Source: an uncultured Spartobacteria bacterium (GTDB lineage Bacteria > Verrucomicrobiota > Verrucomicrobiia > Chthoniobacterales > UBA6821). From it: a DNA stretch of 6,836 nt. Below are positions 1 to 5,870 of the stretch, one piece after another; position 1 is the first letter of the stretch; every line of letters begins with the position of its first letter. The stretch covers positions 1-6,836 of the forward strand of contig CAIKYN010000248.1 in NCBI GenBank assembly GCA_903831635.1, read 5' to 3'. The notes beneath the pieces are model-generated. The model did not search any database. It saw only the letters and a list, made by a program, of their open reading frames with translations, and was not told the origin of the DNA. The translations under genes and the position numbers were made by a program.

Positions 1-1227
1 GGGAACAGATCCCATGGTCTTCGGATCGAGCGCACCATGCTTTTTACAGAAATCAATGACCGCCTGATAAACACCGGCGTAGGAGCTGTCAGGAATAACA
101 GCAAGGGTGTCCTGAGTCTTGCCGGCGGCATCCCACATCTTACCTCCAGCACGGATCATCGCAGGCATCGAGGCATCGACGATCACATCGCTTGGAACAT
201 GAAGGTTCGTGATTCCCTTGTCGGAATTGACCATGGCAATGGCGGGACCGTTTGCCAGAGTAGCCTGGATATCAGCCTCAATAGCAGCCTTCTGGTCAGT
301 GGGCAGCGTCTGGATTTTGGCAACAAGATCACCAAAGCCATTCTTGAAATCAACTCCGAGTTCCTTGATCACCGCGGCATGCTTGGCAATCAGGTCACTG
401 AAGAAGACCTCGACCGCATGGCCGAAGATGATCGGGTCGGAGACCTTCATCATCGTCGCCTTCATGTGGAGGGAGAAGAGGATTCCATCGGCCTTCGCCT
501 TGGCAATCTGCTCACCGAGGAAAGCGACGAGCGCCTTCTTGCTCATGACGGTGCTGTCGAGGATCTCACCCGCTTTGAGAGGGGTCTTTTCCTTAAGAAC
601 CTTGGTCGTGCCGTCGGCACCAACGAACTCGATTTTCACATCAGTCGCTTCGGATACGGTTACCGACTTCTCGTTGGAGAAGAAGTCGTTCTTACCCATG
701 GTGGCGACACTAGTCTTGGAATCAGCGGTCCAGGCGCCCATGGAGTGAGGGTGCTTGCGGGCATACTCCTTCACTGCTTTCGGGGCACGGCGGTCGGAGT
801 TCCCCTCGCGGAGGACGGGATTCACGGCACTTCCCTTGATCTTGTCGTAGTTGGCACGGATGGCCTTCTCGCCCTCGGTCTGCGGGTTATCCGGATAATC
901 GGGGAGCTTGTATCCCTTGGCCTGCAACTCAGCGATCGCCGCCTTCAACTGAGGAATGGAGGCGCTGATGTTCGGAAGCTTGATGATATTCGCCTCGGGC
1001 TGAAGGGTCAGGGCACCAAGCTCTGCCAGGGCATCTCCGATTCTCTGATCCTCTGACAGAAATTCGGGAAAAGCGGCGATGATGCGCCCGGCCAGGGAGA
1101 TGTCGCGTAGTTCGACAGCGATCCCGGCGTGCTTCGTGAAAGCCTGCACGATTGGCAGGAAAGAATAGGTGGCCAGGGCGGGAGCCTCGTCGGTCTTGGT
1201 ATAGAGAATGGTTGGCAGTTTGGACAT
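1..1227 (-). CDS. icd: Monomeric NADP-dependent isocitrate dehydrogenase, N-terminal 409 residues (cut by window edge)
   Basis: The enzyme oxidatively decarboxylates isocitrate to 2-oxoglutarate in the cytoplasm, making NADPH for the TCA cycle. The frame stays open from the ATG at 1227 to position 1 (MSKLPTILYTKTDEAPALAT...), so roughly the last 330 residues of a family normally about 740 long are missing. The family is the single-chain (IDH-II) type of Azotobacter and Corynebacterium, not the short dimeric type. Diagnostic segments are KGSAVNPVLREGNSDRRAP (131-149), which carries the isocitrate-binding Ser133, Asn136, Arg140 and Arg146; LHMKATMMKVSDP (253-265) with Lys256; and DASMPAMIRAGGKMWDA (351-367), whose Asp351 matches a metal-binding aspartate. 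Numbering follows recall of the Azotobacter enzyme with an offset of one. The gene is divergent from the plus-strand genes. No clear Shine-Dalgarno precedes the start, but the N-terminus matches the family. Confidence 0.96.
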   Translation of the reverse strand, partial: MSKLPTILYTKTDEAPALATYSFLPIVQAFTKHAGIAVELRDISLAGRIIAAFPEFLSEDQRIGDALAELGALTLQPEANIIKLPNISASIPQLKAAIAELQAKGYKLPDYPDNPQTEGEKAIRANYDKIKGSAVNPVLREGNSDRRAPKAVKEYARKHPHSMGAWTADSKTSVATMGKNDFFSNEKSVTVSEATDVKIEFVGADGTTKVLKEKTPLKAGEILDSTVMSKKALVAFLGEQIAKAKADGILFSLHMKATMMKVSDPIIFGHAVEVFFSDLIAKHAAVIKELGVDFKNGFGDLVAKIQTLPTDQKAAIEADIQATLANGPAIAMVNSDKGITNLHVPSDVIVDASMPAMIRAGGKMWDAAGKTQDTLAVIPDSSYAGVYQAVIDFCKKHGALDPKTMGSVP

Positions 1228-1322
1228 GATGTTTGGGAGATTAAGGGGAGGCGAAAAGCTAGGAAATAAGAATCTGACTCCAACCTTGTCTTCCAACGCG
1301 GATCCCTTGATTTATAGGAATC
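1228..1322. promoter_or_regulatory. Divergent intergenic region between icd and the sugar kinase gene
   Basis: These 95 bases lie between two start codons that point away from each other, so promoters for both the isocitrate dehydrogenase gene and the plus-strand gene run should lie here or just inside the coding regions. I see no convincing -35/-10 pair in either direction. TTTATA at 1311-1316 is too close to the kinase ATG unless the transcript is nearly leaderless. AGGAA at 1316-1320 is a weak ribosome-binding candidate for the kinase, with short spacing. An in-frame TGA at 1308-1310 means the kinase cannot start upstream of it. No operator-like inverted repeat is evident. The promoter role is inferred from gene orientation. 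Confidence 0.5.
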
Positions 1323-2771
1323 ATGACCACCAGTTCCCTCCCCTTTGAGGTACAGGAATTCGAACGACTGCTTCAGAAACCAAATACCGATCCCGCAGGC
1401 CTTGCCGGGTTCTTTACGAGTGGAGAAATTTGGGTCGCTCGCGTTCCTGCCCGCCTTGATGTGATCGGGGGGATTGCCGATTACTCCGGTGCGAATGTCT
1501 GCGAGGCTGTCCTTGGCCATGGCATGCTCATGGCTCTGCAGCCCCGCACCGACCGCACTCTTCGGATCAGGACAATCCAGGTCGGCGCGCGCAACCTCCC
1601 CGTAGAGACTCGTATTCCGCTTGATTTCTTCAACTCCAGGGATGGCCTCTGCGGCTACGGCGAAATGAGGAATCTCTTTGATGACAGTCCTCTGGTCTCC
1701 TGGGCTGCGTACATCGGCGGAAGCATCTTCACATTGCTCAAGGAGGAATCGGTCAAGATGCCTTTCGGTTTCAGCATGATCCTGCTGAGTGCCGTACCTA
1801 TGAATGTCGGCATCGGTAGCTCCGCTGCGGTCGAAATCGGCACCCTTTCCTGCCTCAACGCCTACCTCGGACTCGGCCTCGACGGCCAACGGATCGCCAG
1901 CCTAGGACAGATGGCCGAAAACCATGTGGTTGGCGCACCCTGCGGCATCATGGATCAGACCGCCATCTCCTGCGGTCGTCAGGGCAAATTAACACATATC
2001 CTTTGCCGTCCCGGGAAAGTCATGGGAGAGGTGGATATTCCGGAAGGAACAGGTTTTGTGGGTATCAACTCGATGGTACGTCACTCCGTGGCAGGAAATC
2101 CTTACGGCGACACGCGCATCGGGGCCTTCATGGGGAAGAAGATCATCAACGAACTCCGCGCCCAGACCGGCAAAAGGCCGATCAACTTTCTCACCGAACT
2201 CACCCCTGCTGATTTCCATTCCCAATATGCAGAGGAACTCCCGGAGAGCATTCTCGGTTCCGATTTCCTGGCCAGATACAAGACGCATGACGACACAGTC
2301 ACCACGATCCAATACGACGCCACTTATCGTGTCGTCGGACCTACCCGCCACCCCGTGGAGGAGAACGAGCGTGTCCTCGGATTCATGGATCATCTGATAA
2401 AAGCAAGCCATGGAAACGAGAGCCACTTGATCCAAGCCGGAGAGCTGATGTATGCGGCCCACGAAAGCTATCGATCCAACTGCCACCTCTCCGTAGCGGA
2501 CGTCGACTTCCTCGTCGATGCGGTGCGTAAACGCGGTCCCTCCAGGGGACTTTATGGCGCCAAGATAACCGGTGGAGGCACTGGGGGAACGGTTGCCGTT
2601 TTTGGAAAACAGGCGGCCCTGAAAAAGGAAATCCCCGCGATCGCCCAGGAATACTCACGCCGCATTGGTGTGATGCCGGACATTTTTGAGGGGACTTCTC
2701 AGGGAGCCATGGAATTCGGCGCACGCAGGTACGGATTCAGCGCCAACGGATGGTCAGGGAGGAAGGCATGA
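1323..2771 (+). CDS. GHMP-family sugar-1-kinase, L-arabinokinase-like (galactokinase superfamily)
   Basis: This cytoplasmic kinase of 482 residues is predicted to use ATP to phosphorylate the anomeric hydroxyl of a free sugar. All GHMP landmarks are present: the substrate-binding N-terminal motif ARVPARLDVIGGIADYSG (39-56), the phosphate loop GIGSSAAVE (163-171), GAPCGIMDQ (204-212) with the likely catalytic Asp211, and the C-terminal glycine-rich GAKITGGGTGGTVAVFG (412-428). The first motif reads GGIADYSG where galactokinase has GEHTDYNG. That change, the RHSVAGNPYGDTRIGAFMGKK stretch (253-273), the HDD at 322-324 and the ending IFEGTSQGAMEFG (454-466) closely match my recollection of the kinase half of plant L-arabinokinase (Arabidopsis ARA1). 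The plant protein's N-terminal glycosyltransferase-like half is absent. The ATG at 1323 is the first possible after an in-frame stop at 1308. The gene overlaps the downstream nucleotidyltransferase by four bases. The family is certain; arabinose over galactose is inferred. Confidence 0.88.
   Translation: MTTSSLPFEVQEFERLLQKPNTDPAGLAGFFTSGEIWVARVPARLDVIGGIADYSGANVCEAVLGHGMLMALQPRTDRTLRIRTIQVGARNLPVETRIPLDFFNSRDGLCGYGEMRNLFDDSPLVSWAAYIGGSIFTLLKEESVKMPFGFSMILLSAVPMNVGIGSSAAVEIGTLSCLNAYLGLGLDGQRIASLGQMAENHVVGAPCGIMDQTAISCGRQGKLTHILCRPGKVMGEVDIPEGTGFVGINSMVRHSVAGNPYGDTRIGAFMGKKIINELRAQTGKRPINFLTELTPADFHSQYAEELPESILGSDFLARYKTHDDTVTTIQYDATYRVVGPTRHPVEENERVLGFMDHLIKASHGNESHLIQAGELMYAAHESYRSNCHLSVADVDFLVDAVRKRGPSRGLYGAKITGGGTGGTVAVFGKQAALKKEIPAIAQEYSRRIGVMPDIFEGTSQGAMEFGARRYGFSANGWSGRKA
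2756..2766 (+). promoter_or_regulatory. Strong Shine-Dalgarno that fixes the nucleotidyltransferase start
   Basis: The purine run AGGGAGGAAGG lies at the very end of the kinase gene, with GGAGG at 2758-2762 followed by five bases and then ATG at 2768. That ATG overlaps the kinase stop codon as ATGA. This decides the start of the next gene in favour of 2768 over the in-frame ATG at 2750, which would place the run inside the coding sequence. It is the only strong Shine-Dalgarno seen in the window. Confidence 0.8.
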
Positions 2772-3661
2772 AAACCGTCCGCCCACGCAAGGCTGTTGTT
2801 CCGGTCGCCGGACTCGGGACCAGGCACTTCCCCGCCTCCCATGCCGTGAAGAAAGAGCTTTTTCCAGTCGTTGGACGGGATGGAATCAACCGCCCCCTCT
2901 TCCATTACCACCTGATCGAACTGCTCGACGCCGGAATTGATGAAATCTGCATGATCGTTCAACCCGGAGAGGATGCAACCATCCGCGCCTATCTCGCGGG
3001 TCCAGGAGGGGAATACCTCAGACGTCTTGAGAAATATCCGATCCTACACAAGGAGGCCCGGAGCATGGCGAATCTCAGCGAGCTTGTAAGCTTCGCCATC
3101 CAACATGAGCAGGAGGGCTATGGACATGCTGTCTACCAAACACGGGATTTCGCGGCGGGAGAACCGATCCTGCTCTGCCTGGGGGATCACCTTTTCCGTG
3201 GCCCCCTCTCACCTTACCGCGAACTCGTGGAGGCGGGGGCTCTCTCGGATGGCAAGAGCGTCTCCGCCGTCAACCGGATCTCCTCCGAGGAACTGAGGGG
3301 TTACGGCACGATCGCCGGCACACGTCAGAAGGATCATCAGAGGATCATCGACGTCTCCCTGATCATCGAAAAACCGGAGATCCACCTTGCTCGCGAAAAA
3401 CTACGCGTCGACGGCCTGGAAGAGGATGTCTTTCTGGGGTGGTTCGGCATGCATCTGCTATCCCCGAGCATCTACGTCATCCTTGAGGAAATGATCCGTG
3501 ACAATATCAGGGATAGCGGAGAGTTCCAGTTAACCCGTGCCCAGGAGATCCAACGGCAGCGCGAAGGATACATTGCCCTTGAAATGACGACTGCCGAGCG
3601 GTTCGACTTTGGACTTCCGGATGACTATCTCAAGAGCCTGGTAGCGTTTCGCAAACAATAG
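2768..3661 (+). CDS. GalU-like UTP:sugar-1-phosphate uridylyltransferase (UDP-sugar pyrophosphorylase)
   Basis: The 297-residue protein is predicted to join a sugar-1-phosphate to UTP, giving a UDP-sugar and pyrophosphate in the cytoplasm. It has a Rossmann-like nucleotidyltransferase fold: VVPVAGLGTR (10-19) is the nucleotide-binding signature, KKELFPV (28-34) supplies the conserved basic residues, EGYGHAVY (116-123) and LGDHLF (138-143) are the uridine and metal region with Asp140, EKP is at 201-203, and GEFQLT (251-256) matches the GEIQLT of GalU. DFGLPDDY (280-287) resembles the sugar-binding end of the family. The protein diverges from housekeeping GalU in places, such as SHAVKKELFPV where GalU has TKAIPKEMLPL. 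The start at 2768 is preferred because of the upstream GGAGG; 2750 would add six residues. The ATGA overlap with the kinase indicates translational coupling, so its substrate is probably the kinase product. Glucose-1-phosphate remains possible. Confidence 0.87.
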   Translation: MKTVRPRKAVVPVAGLGTRHFPASHAVKKELFPVVGRDGINRPLFHYHLIELLDAGIDEICMIVQPGEDATIRAYLAGPGGEYLRRLEKYPILHKEARSMANLSELVSFAIQHEQEGYGHAVYQTRDFAAGEPILLCLGDHLFRGPLSPYRELVEAGALSDGKSVSAVNRISSEELRGYGTIAGTRQKDHQRIIDVSLIIEKPEIHLAREKLRVDGLEEDVFLGWFGMHLLSPSIYVILEEMIRDNIRDSGEFQLTRAQEIQRQREGYIALEMTTAERFDFGLPDDYLKSLVAFRKQ

Positions 3662-3710
3662 GTTTCCTTCACTTTCACTTTCCCAGTTGCCCCGATCACG
3701 CTAGATTGGA
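3662..3710 (+). promoter_or_regulatory. Short pyrimidine-rich leader before leuC
   Basis: The 49 bases between the nucleotidyltransferase stop and leuC hold a pyrimidine run with overlapping TTCACTTT units at 3668-3681, including TTTCACTTT at 3673-3681. There is no terminator hairpin and no Shine-Dalgarno; TTGGA abuts the first ATG directly. Read-through from the upstream pair into leuC therefore looks possible. The same nine bases recur twice before leuD. Confidence 0.4.
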
Positions 3711-5126
3711 ATGACTATGGCCAAAACGCTTCTCGATAAGGTCTGGGAGGAACACACCGTTCGCACGCTCCCCGACGGCAGGACTCAACTTTTGATCGGC
3801 ACTCACCTCATTCATGAGGTGACAAGCCCGCAGGCCTTCGGGATGGTGCGAGATCTTGGCCTGAAAGTCCTCTACCCGAACCGCACCTTCGCCACTGTCG
3901 ATCATATTGTTCCGACCGACCAGCGTGCGGAACCCTTCTCCGATCCTCTCGCCGACGCGATGGTGAAGGAACTCCGAAAAAACTGCGCCGAGACCGGCGT
4001 TACATTCTTCGACCTTCCGACGGGCAATCAGGGCATCGTCCACATCGTCGGCCCCGAGCAGGGTATCACCCAGCCCGGCACCACGATCGCCTGCGGTGAC
4101 TCCCATACCTCCACTCACGGAGCCTTCGGCGCCATTGCCTTCGGCATTGGAACAAGTCAGGTCCGCGACGTGCTTGCCACCCAGACCATGGCAATCGGCA
4201 AGCCCAAGGTCCGCCGCATTAATGTCGACGGCAAGCTCGCCCCCGGCGTCTACGCCAAGGATGTCGTTCTTCATATCATCCGCCACCTCGGGGTGAATGG
4301 CGGTATCGGCTACGCCTACGAATACGGTGGATCGACCTTCGATAACTTCACCCAGGAAGAGCGCATGACCGTCTGCAATATGGCGATCGAGGGAGGAGCC
4401 CGTGTCGGCTATGTGAATCCGGACGAAACCACCTTTGAGTACCTGCGCGGGCGCCCCTACTCTCCGAAGGGAGCGGAGTGGGATGCGGCCGTTGCACGCT
4501 GGAAGGCCGTTGCCTCGGACAAGGACGCCGTCTACGACGACATCGTCAACTTCAAGGCCGAGGAGATCCTCCCGACCGTCACCTGGGGCATCACTCCCGG
4601 ACAGGCGATCTTCATCGACGAGGCAATACCCAACCCCGATGAACTCCCCGAGAAAGACCGTGCCACCGCCCATGAAGCCATCGAGCACATGAAGCTCCCC
4701 GCCGGAACCCCGGCGGTCGGCATCAAGATCGATGTCGCCTTCCTTGGCAGCTGCACCAATGGCCGCCTCTCCGATCTTCAGGAAGTCGCCAAGCATATCC
4801 GCGGACGCAAGGTCTCCCCGAGCGTGAAAGCCATCGTCGTCCCCGGGTCACAGGGAGTCGCTTCGATTGCGGAAAAAATGGGCATCGCGGAAATCTTCCG
4901 CGATGCCGGTTTCGAGTGGCGCGGTGCCGGGTGCTCCATGTGCCTCGGTATGAATCCCGACAAACTTGTCGGAGACCAGCTCTGCGCCAGCTCCAGCAAC
5001 CGTAACTTCAAGGGGCGCCAAGGTAGTCCGACAGGACGCACCATGCTCATGAGCCCGCTCATGGTTGCTGCCGCCGCCCTGACAGGCGAGGTCAGCGACG
5101 CCCGCAAGATCTTTGGAATCAGCTGA
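3711..5126 (+). CDS. leuC: 3-isopropylmalate dehydratase large subunit
   Basis: LeuC is the iron-sulfur subunit of isopropylmalate isomerase. Together with LeuD it converts 2-isopropylmalate to 3-isopropylmalate in leucine biosynthesis. The 471 residues match the usual bacterial length of about 466-470. The aconitase-family signatures are all present: HLIHEVTSPQAF (32-43), ATVDHIVPT (61-69), ACGDSHTSTHGAFG (127-140), GSCTNGR (346-352) and GAGCSMCLGMNPD (405-417). Cys348, Cys408 and Cys411 are the expected ligands of the [4Fe-4S] cluster, and SSSNRNFKGRQG (427-438) is the C-terminal substrate-loop region. The start may be the ATG at 3711 or the one at 3717 (MAKTLLDKVWEEH, matching many LeuC N-termini); an in-frame TAG at 3702 excludes anything longer. 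The gene lies 49 bases after the nucleotidyltransferase. Its last codons and stop form half of a perfect palindrome. Confidence 0.98.
   Translation: MTMAKTLLDKVWEEHTVRTLPDGRTQLLIGTHLIHEVTSPQAFGMVRDLGLKVLYPNRTFATVDHIVPTDQRAEPFSDPLADAMVKELRKNCAETGVTFFDLPTGNQGIVHIVGPEQGITQPGTTIACGDSHTSTHGAFGAIAFGIGTSQVRDVLATQTMAIGKPKVRRINVDGKLAPGVYAKDVVLHIIRHLGVNGGIGYAYEYGGSTFDNFTQEERMTVCNMAIEGGARVGYVNPDETTFEYLRGRPYSPKGAEWDAAVARWKAVASDKDAVYDDIVNFKAEEILPTVTWGITPGQAIFIDEAIPNPDELPEKDRATAHEAIEHMKLPAGTPAVGIKIDVAFLGSCTNGRLSDLQEVAKHIRGRKVSPSVKAIVVPGSQGVASIAEKMGIAEIFRDAGFEWRGAGCSMCLGMNPDKLVGDQLCASSSNRNFKGRQGSPTGRTMLMSPLMVAAAALTGEVSDARKIFGIS
4881..4907 (+). repeat. Perfect 12-bp inverted repeat with 3-base loop inside leuC
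   Basis: GGCATCGCGGAA at 4881-4892 is followed by ATC and then by its exact reverse complement TTCCGCGATGCC at 4896-4907. The stem is GC-rich and would form a stable hairpin in the leuC mRNA. It encodes GIAEIFRDAG, just before the cluster-binding GAGCSMC. The codons are ordinary for the family, so chance under protein constraint is possible. No T-run follows, so it is not an intrinsic terminator. Confidence 0.75.
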
Positions 5127-5134
5127 TTCCAAAG
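5111..5134 (+). repeat. Perfect 24-bp palindrome spanning the leuC stop codon
   Basis: CTTTGGAATCAG at 5111-5122 is followed immediately by its exact reverse complement at 5123-5134. The leuC stop TGA (5124-5126) lies within the second half. In RNA it would fold into a hairpin of about ten base pairs with an AGCT loop. It is followed by TTAAAACAGTTAAAA and not by a run of U, so it does not look like a standard intrinsic terminator. A role in 3' end protection, a processing site between leuC and leuD, or a dyad protein-binding site are all possible but not shown. Confidence 0.8.
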
Positions 5135-5251
5135 TTAAAACAGTTAAAAATGATCACTTCTATCCAACCGGCTATCTGTGTTTCACTTTTAAACTTTTAA
5201 TTTTCCCAACCTTTCACTTTTTCGCTTTATAACATTTTACCTTTTTTAGTC
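5127..5251 (+). promoter_or_regulatory. AT-rich leuC-leuD spacer with repeated pyrimidine motifs
   Basis: This 125-base gap is much more AT-rich than the flanking genes. It begins with the right arm of the palindrome, then has AGTTAAAA twice (5133-5140 and 5142-5149), then long T/C-rich runs with TTTCACTTT at 5181-5189 and 5212-5220. TATAAC at 5228-5233 could act as a -10 element for a leuD promoter, but I find no matching -35. No Shine-Dalgarno precedes the leuD ATG. I see no open reading frame of note and no classical leucine-codon attenuator peptide. A regulatory role is inferred from composition and position only. Confidence 0.4.
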
Positions 5252-5863
5252 ATGTCCCTCGAAAAAATTACCCAAGTTACCGGCCGCGGCGTTTTTGTCC
5301 CCGGCGACGATATTGATACCGACCGCATCATTCCCGCACGCTTCATGAAGTGCGTCACGTTTGATGGACTCGGTGAGTTTGCCTTCGCCGATGCCAAGAC
5401 TGCTGAGAAGGCAGCTGGTCGTCTTCACCCTCTCGATGACTCTCGATTCAACGGAGCGACGATCCTGATTTCCGGATCGAACTTCGGCTGTGGTAGCTCT
5501 CGCGAGCATGCACCCCAGGCCCTCTATCGCTATGGCTTCCGTGCGATCATCGCAGAGAGCTTTGCAGAAATCTTCTTCGGCAACTCGACAACGCTCGGAA
5601 TCCCCTGCGTCAAGATGTCCAAGGAGGATATCGCTGATCTTGCGGCGCTCATCGAGAAGACCCCCTCCATCCAGGTGACCCTTGATCTCACCGAGAGCAA
5701 GGTAACCACTGATGATGTTGATTTCGTAGCTGAGTTCACCCTTCCGGGACATGCCCGTGAGCCTCTCGTGAATGGTCGCTGGGACTCCATCGCCGATCTC
5801 GTCGATGGCCTTCAGGATGTGAAGGCTCGCGTGGCTGCGATCCCATACCTCGCGTCGAAGTAG
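5252..5863 (+). CDS. leuD: 3-isopropylmalate dehydratase small subunit
   Basis: LeuD is the swivel-domain subunit that pairs with LeuC to form isopropylmalate isomerase, acting in the cytoplasm in leucine biosynthesis. Its 203 residues match the usual bacterial length. Family signatures visible are GDDIDTDRIIPARFMK (18-33), where the DTDRIIPA segment is the family hallmark, GSNFGCGSSREHAPQAL (75-91), the substrate-specificity and active-site loop, and GFRAIIAESFAEIFFGN (95-111). The C-terminal part contains the expected LPGHAREPLVNGRWDSI (164-180). The ATG at 5252 gives a normal N-terminus (MSLEKITQVTGRG) but has no Shine-Dalgarno. LeuD is separated from leuC by an unusually long 125-base AT-rich spacer for genes that are often adjacent. 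It is followed after only seven bases by a membrane sensor gene, so those two are probably transcribed together. Confidence 0.98.
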   Translation: MSLEKITQVTGRGVFVPGDDIDTDRIIPARFMKCVTFDGLGEFAFADAKTAEKAAGRLHPLDDSRFNGATILISGSNFGCGSSREHAPQALYRYGFRAIIAESFAEIFFGNSTTLGIPCVKMSKEDIADLAALIEKTPSIQVTLDLTESKVTTDDVDFVAEFTLPGHAREPLVNGRWDSIADLVDGLQDVKARVAAIPYLASK

Positions 5864-5870
5864 AGCTCGC

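Noticed and set aside
37..1056. 339-codon plus-strand open frame
   Set aside because: It lies antisense to the isocitrate dehydrogenase gene, whose translation is unambiguous; the antisense product has no recognisable motif.
1286..1316. Promoter TTGTCT...TTTATA for the kinase gene
   Set aside because: The spacing is about 19 bases and the -10 would sit only six bases before the ATG, so it is not convincing.
1008..1889. 293-codon minus-strand open frame
   Set aside because: It overlaps the start of icd in a different frame and runs antisense into the sugar kinase gene; it is a codon-bias shadow of two real genes.
2750..2767. Earlier ATG as start of the nucleotidyltransferase gene
   Set aside because: The strong AGGGAGGAAGG run would fall inside the coding sequence, and it is well spaced for the ATG at 2768.
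3696..4796. 366-codon minus-strand open frame
   Set aside because: It is entirely antisense to leuC, with a Gly/Asp/Val-rich low-information translation typical of shadows in GC-rich genes.
5111..5150. Intrinsic terminator after leuC
   Set aside because: The palindrome can form a hairpin, but it is followed by TTAAAACAGTTAAAA and not a T-run, and its stem is not especially GC-rich.
5134..5251. Leucine-codon attenuator leader before leuD
   Set aside because: I see no short open frame rich in leucine codons and no alternative hairpins with a T-run in the spacer.
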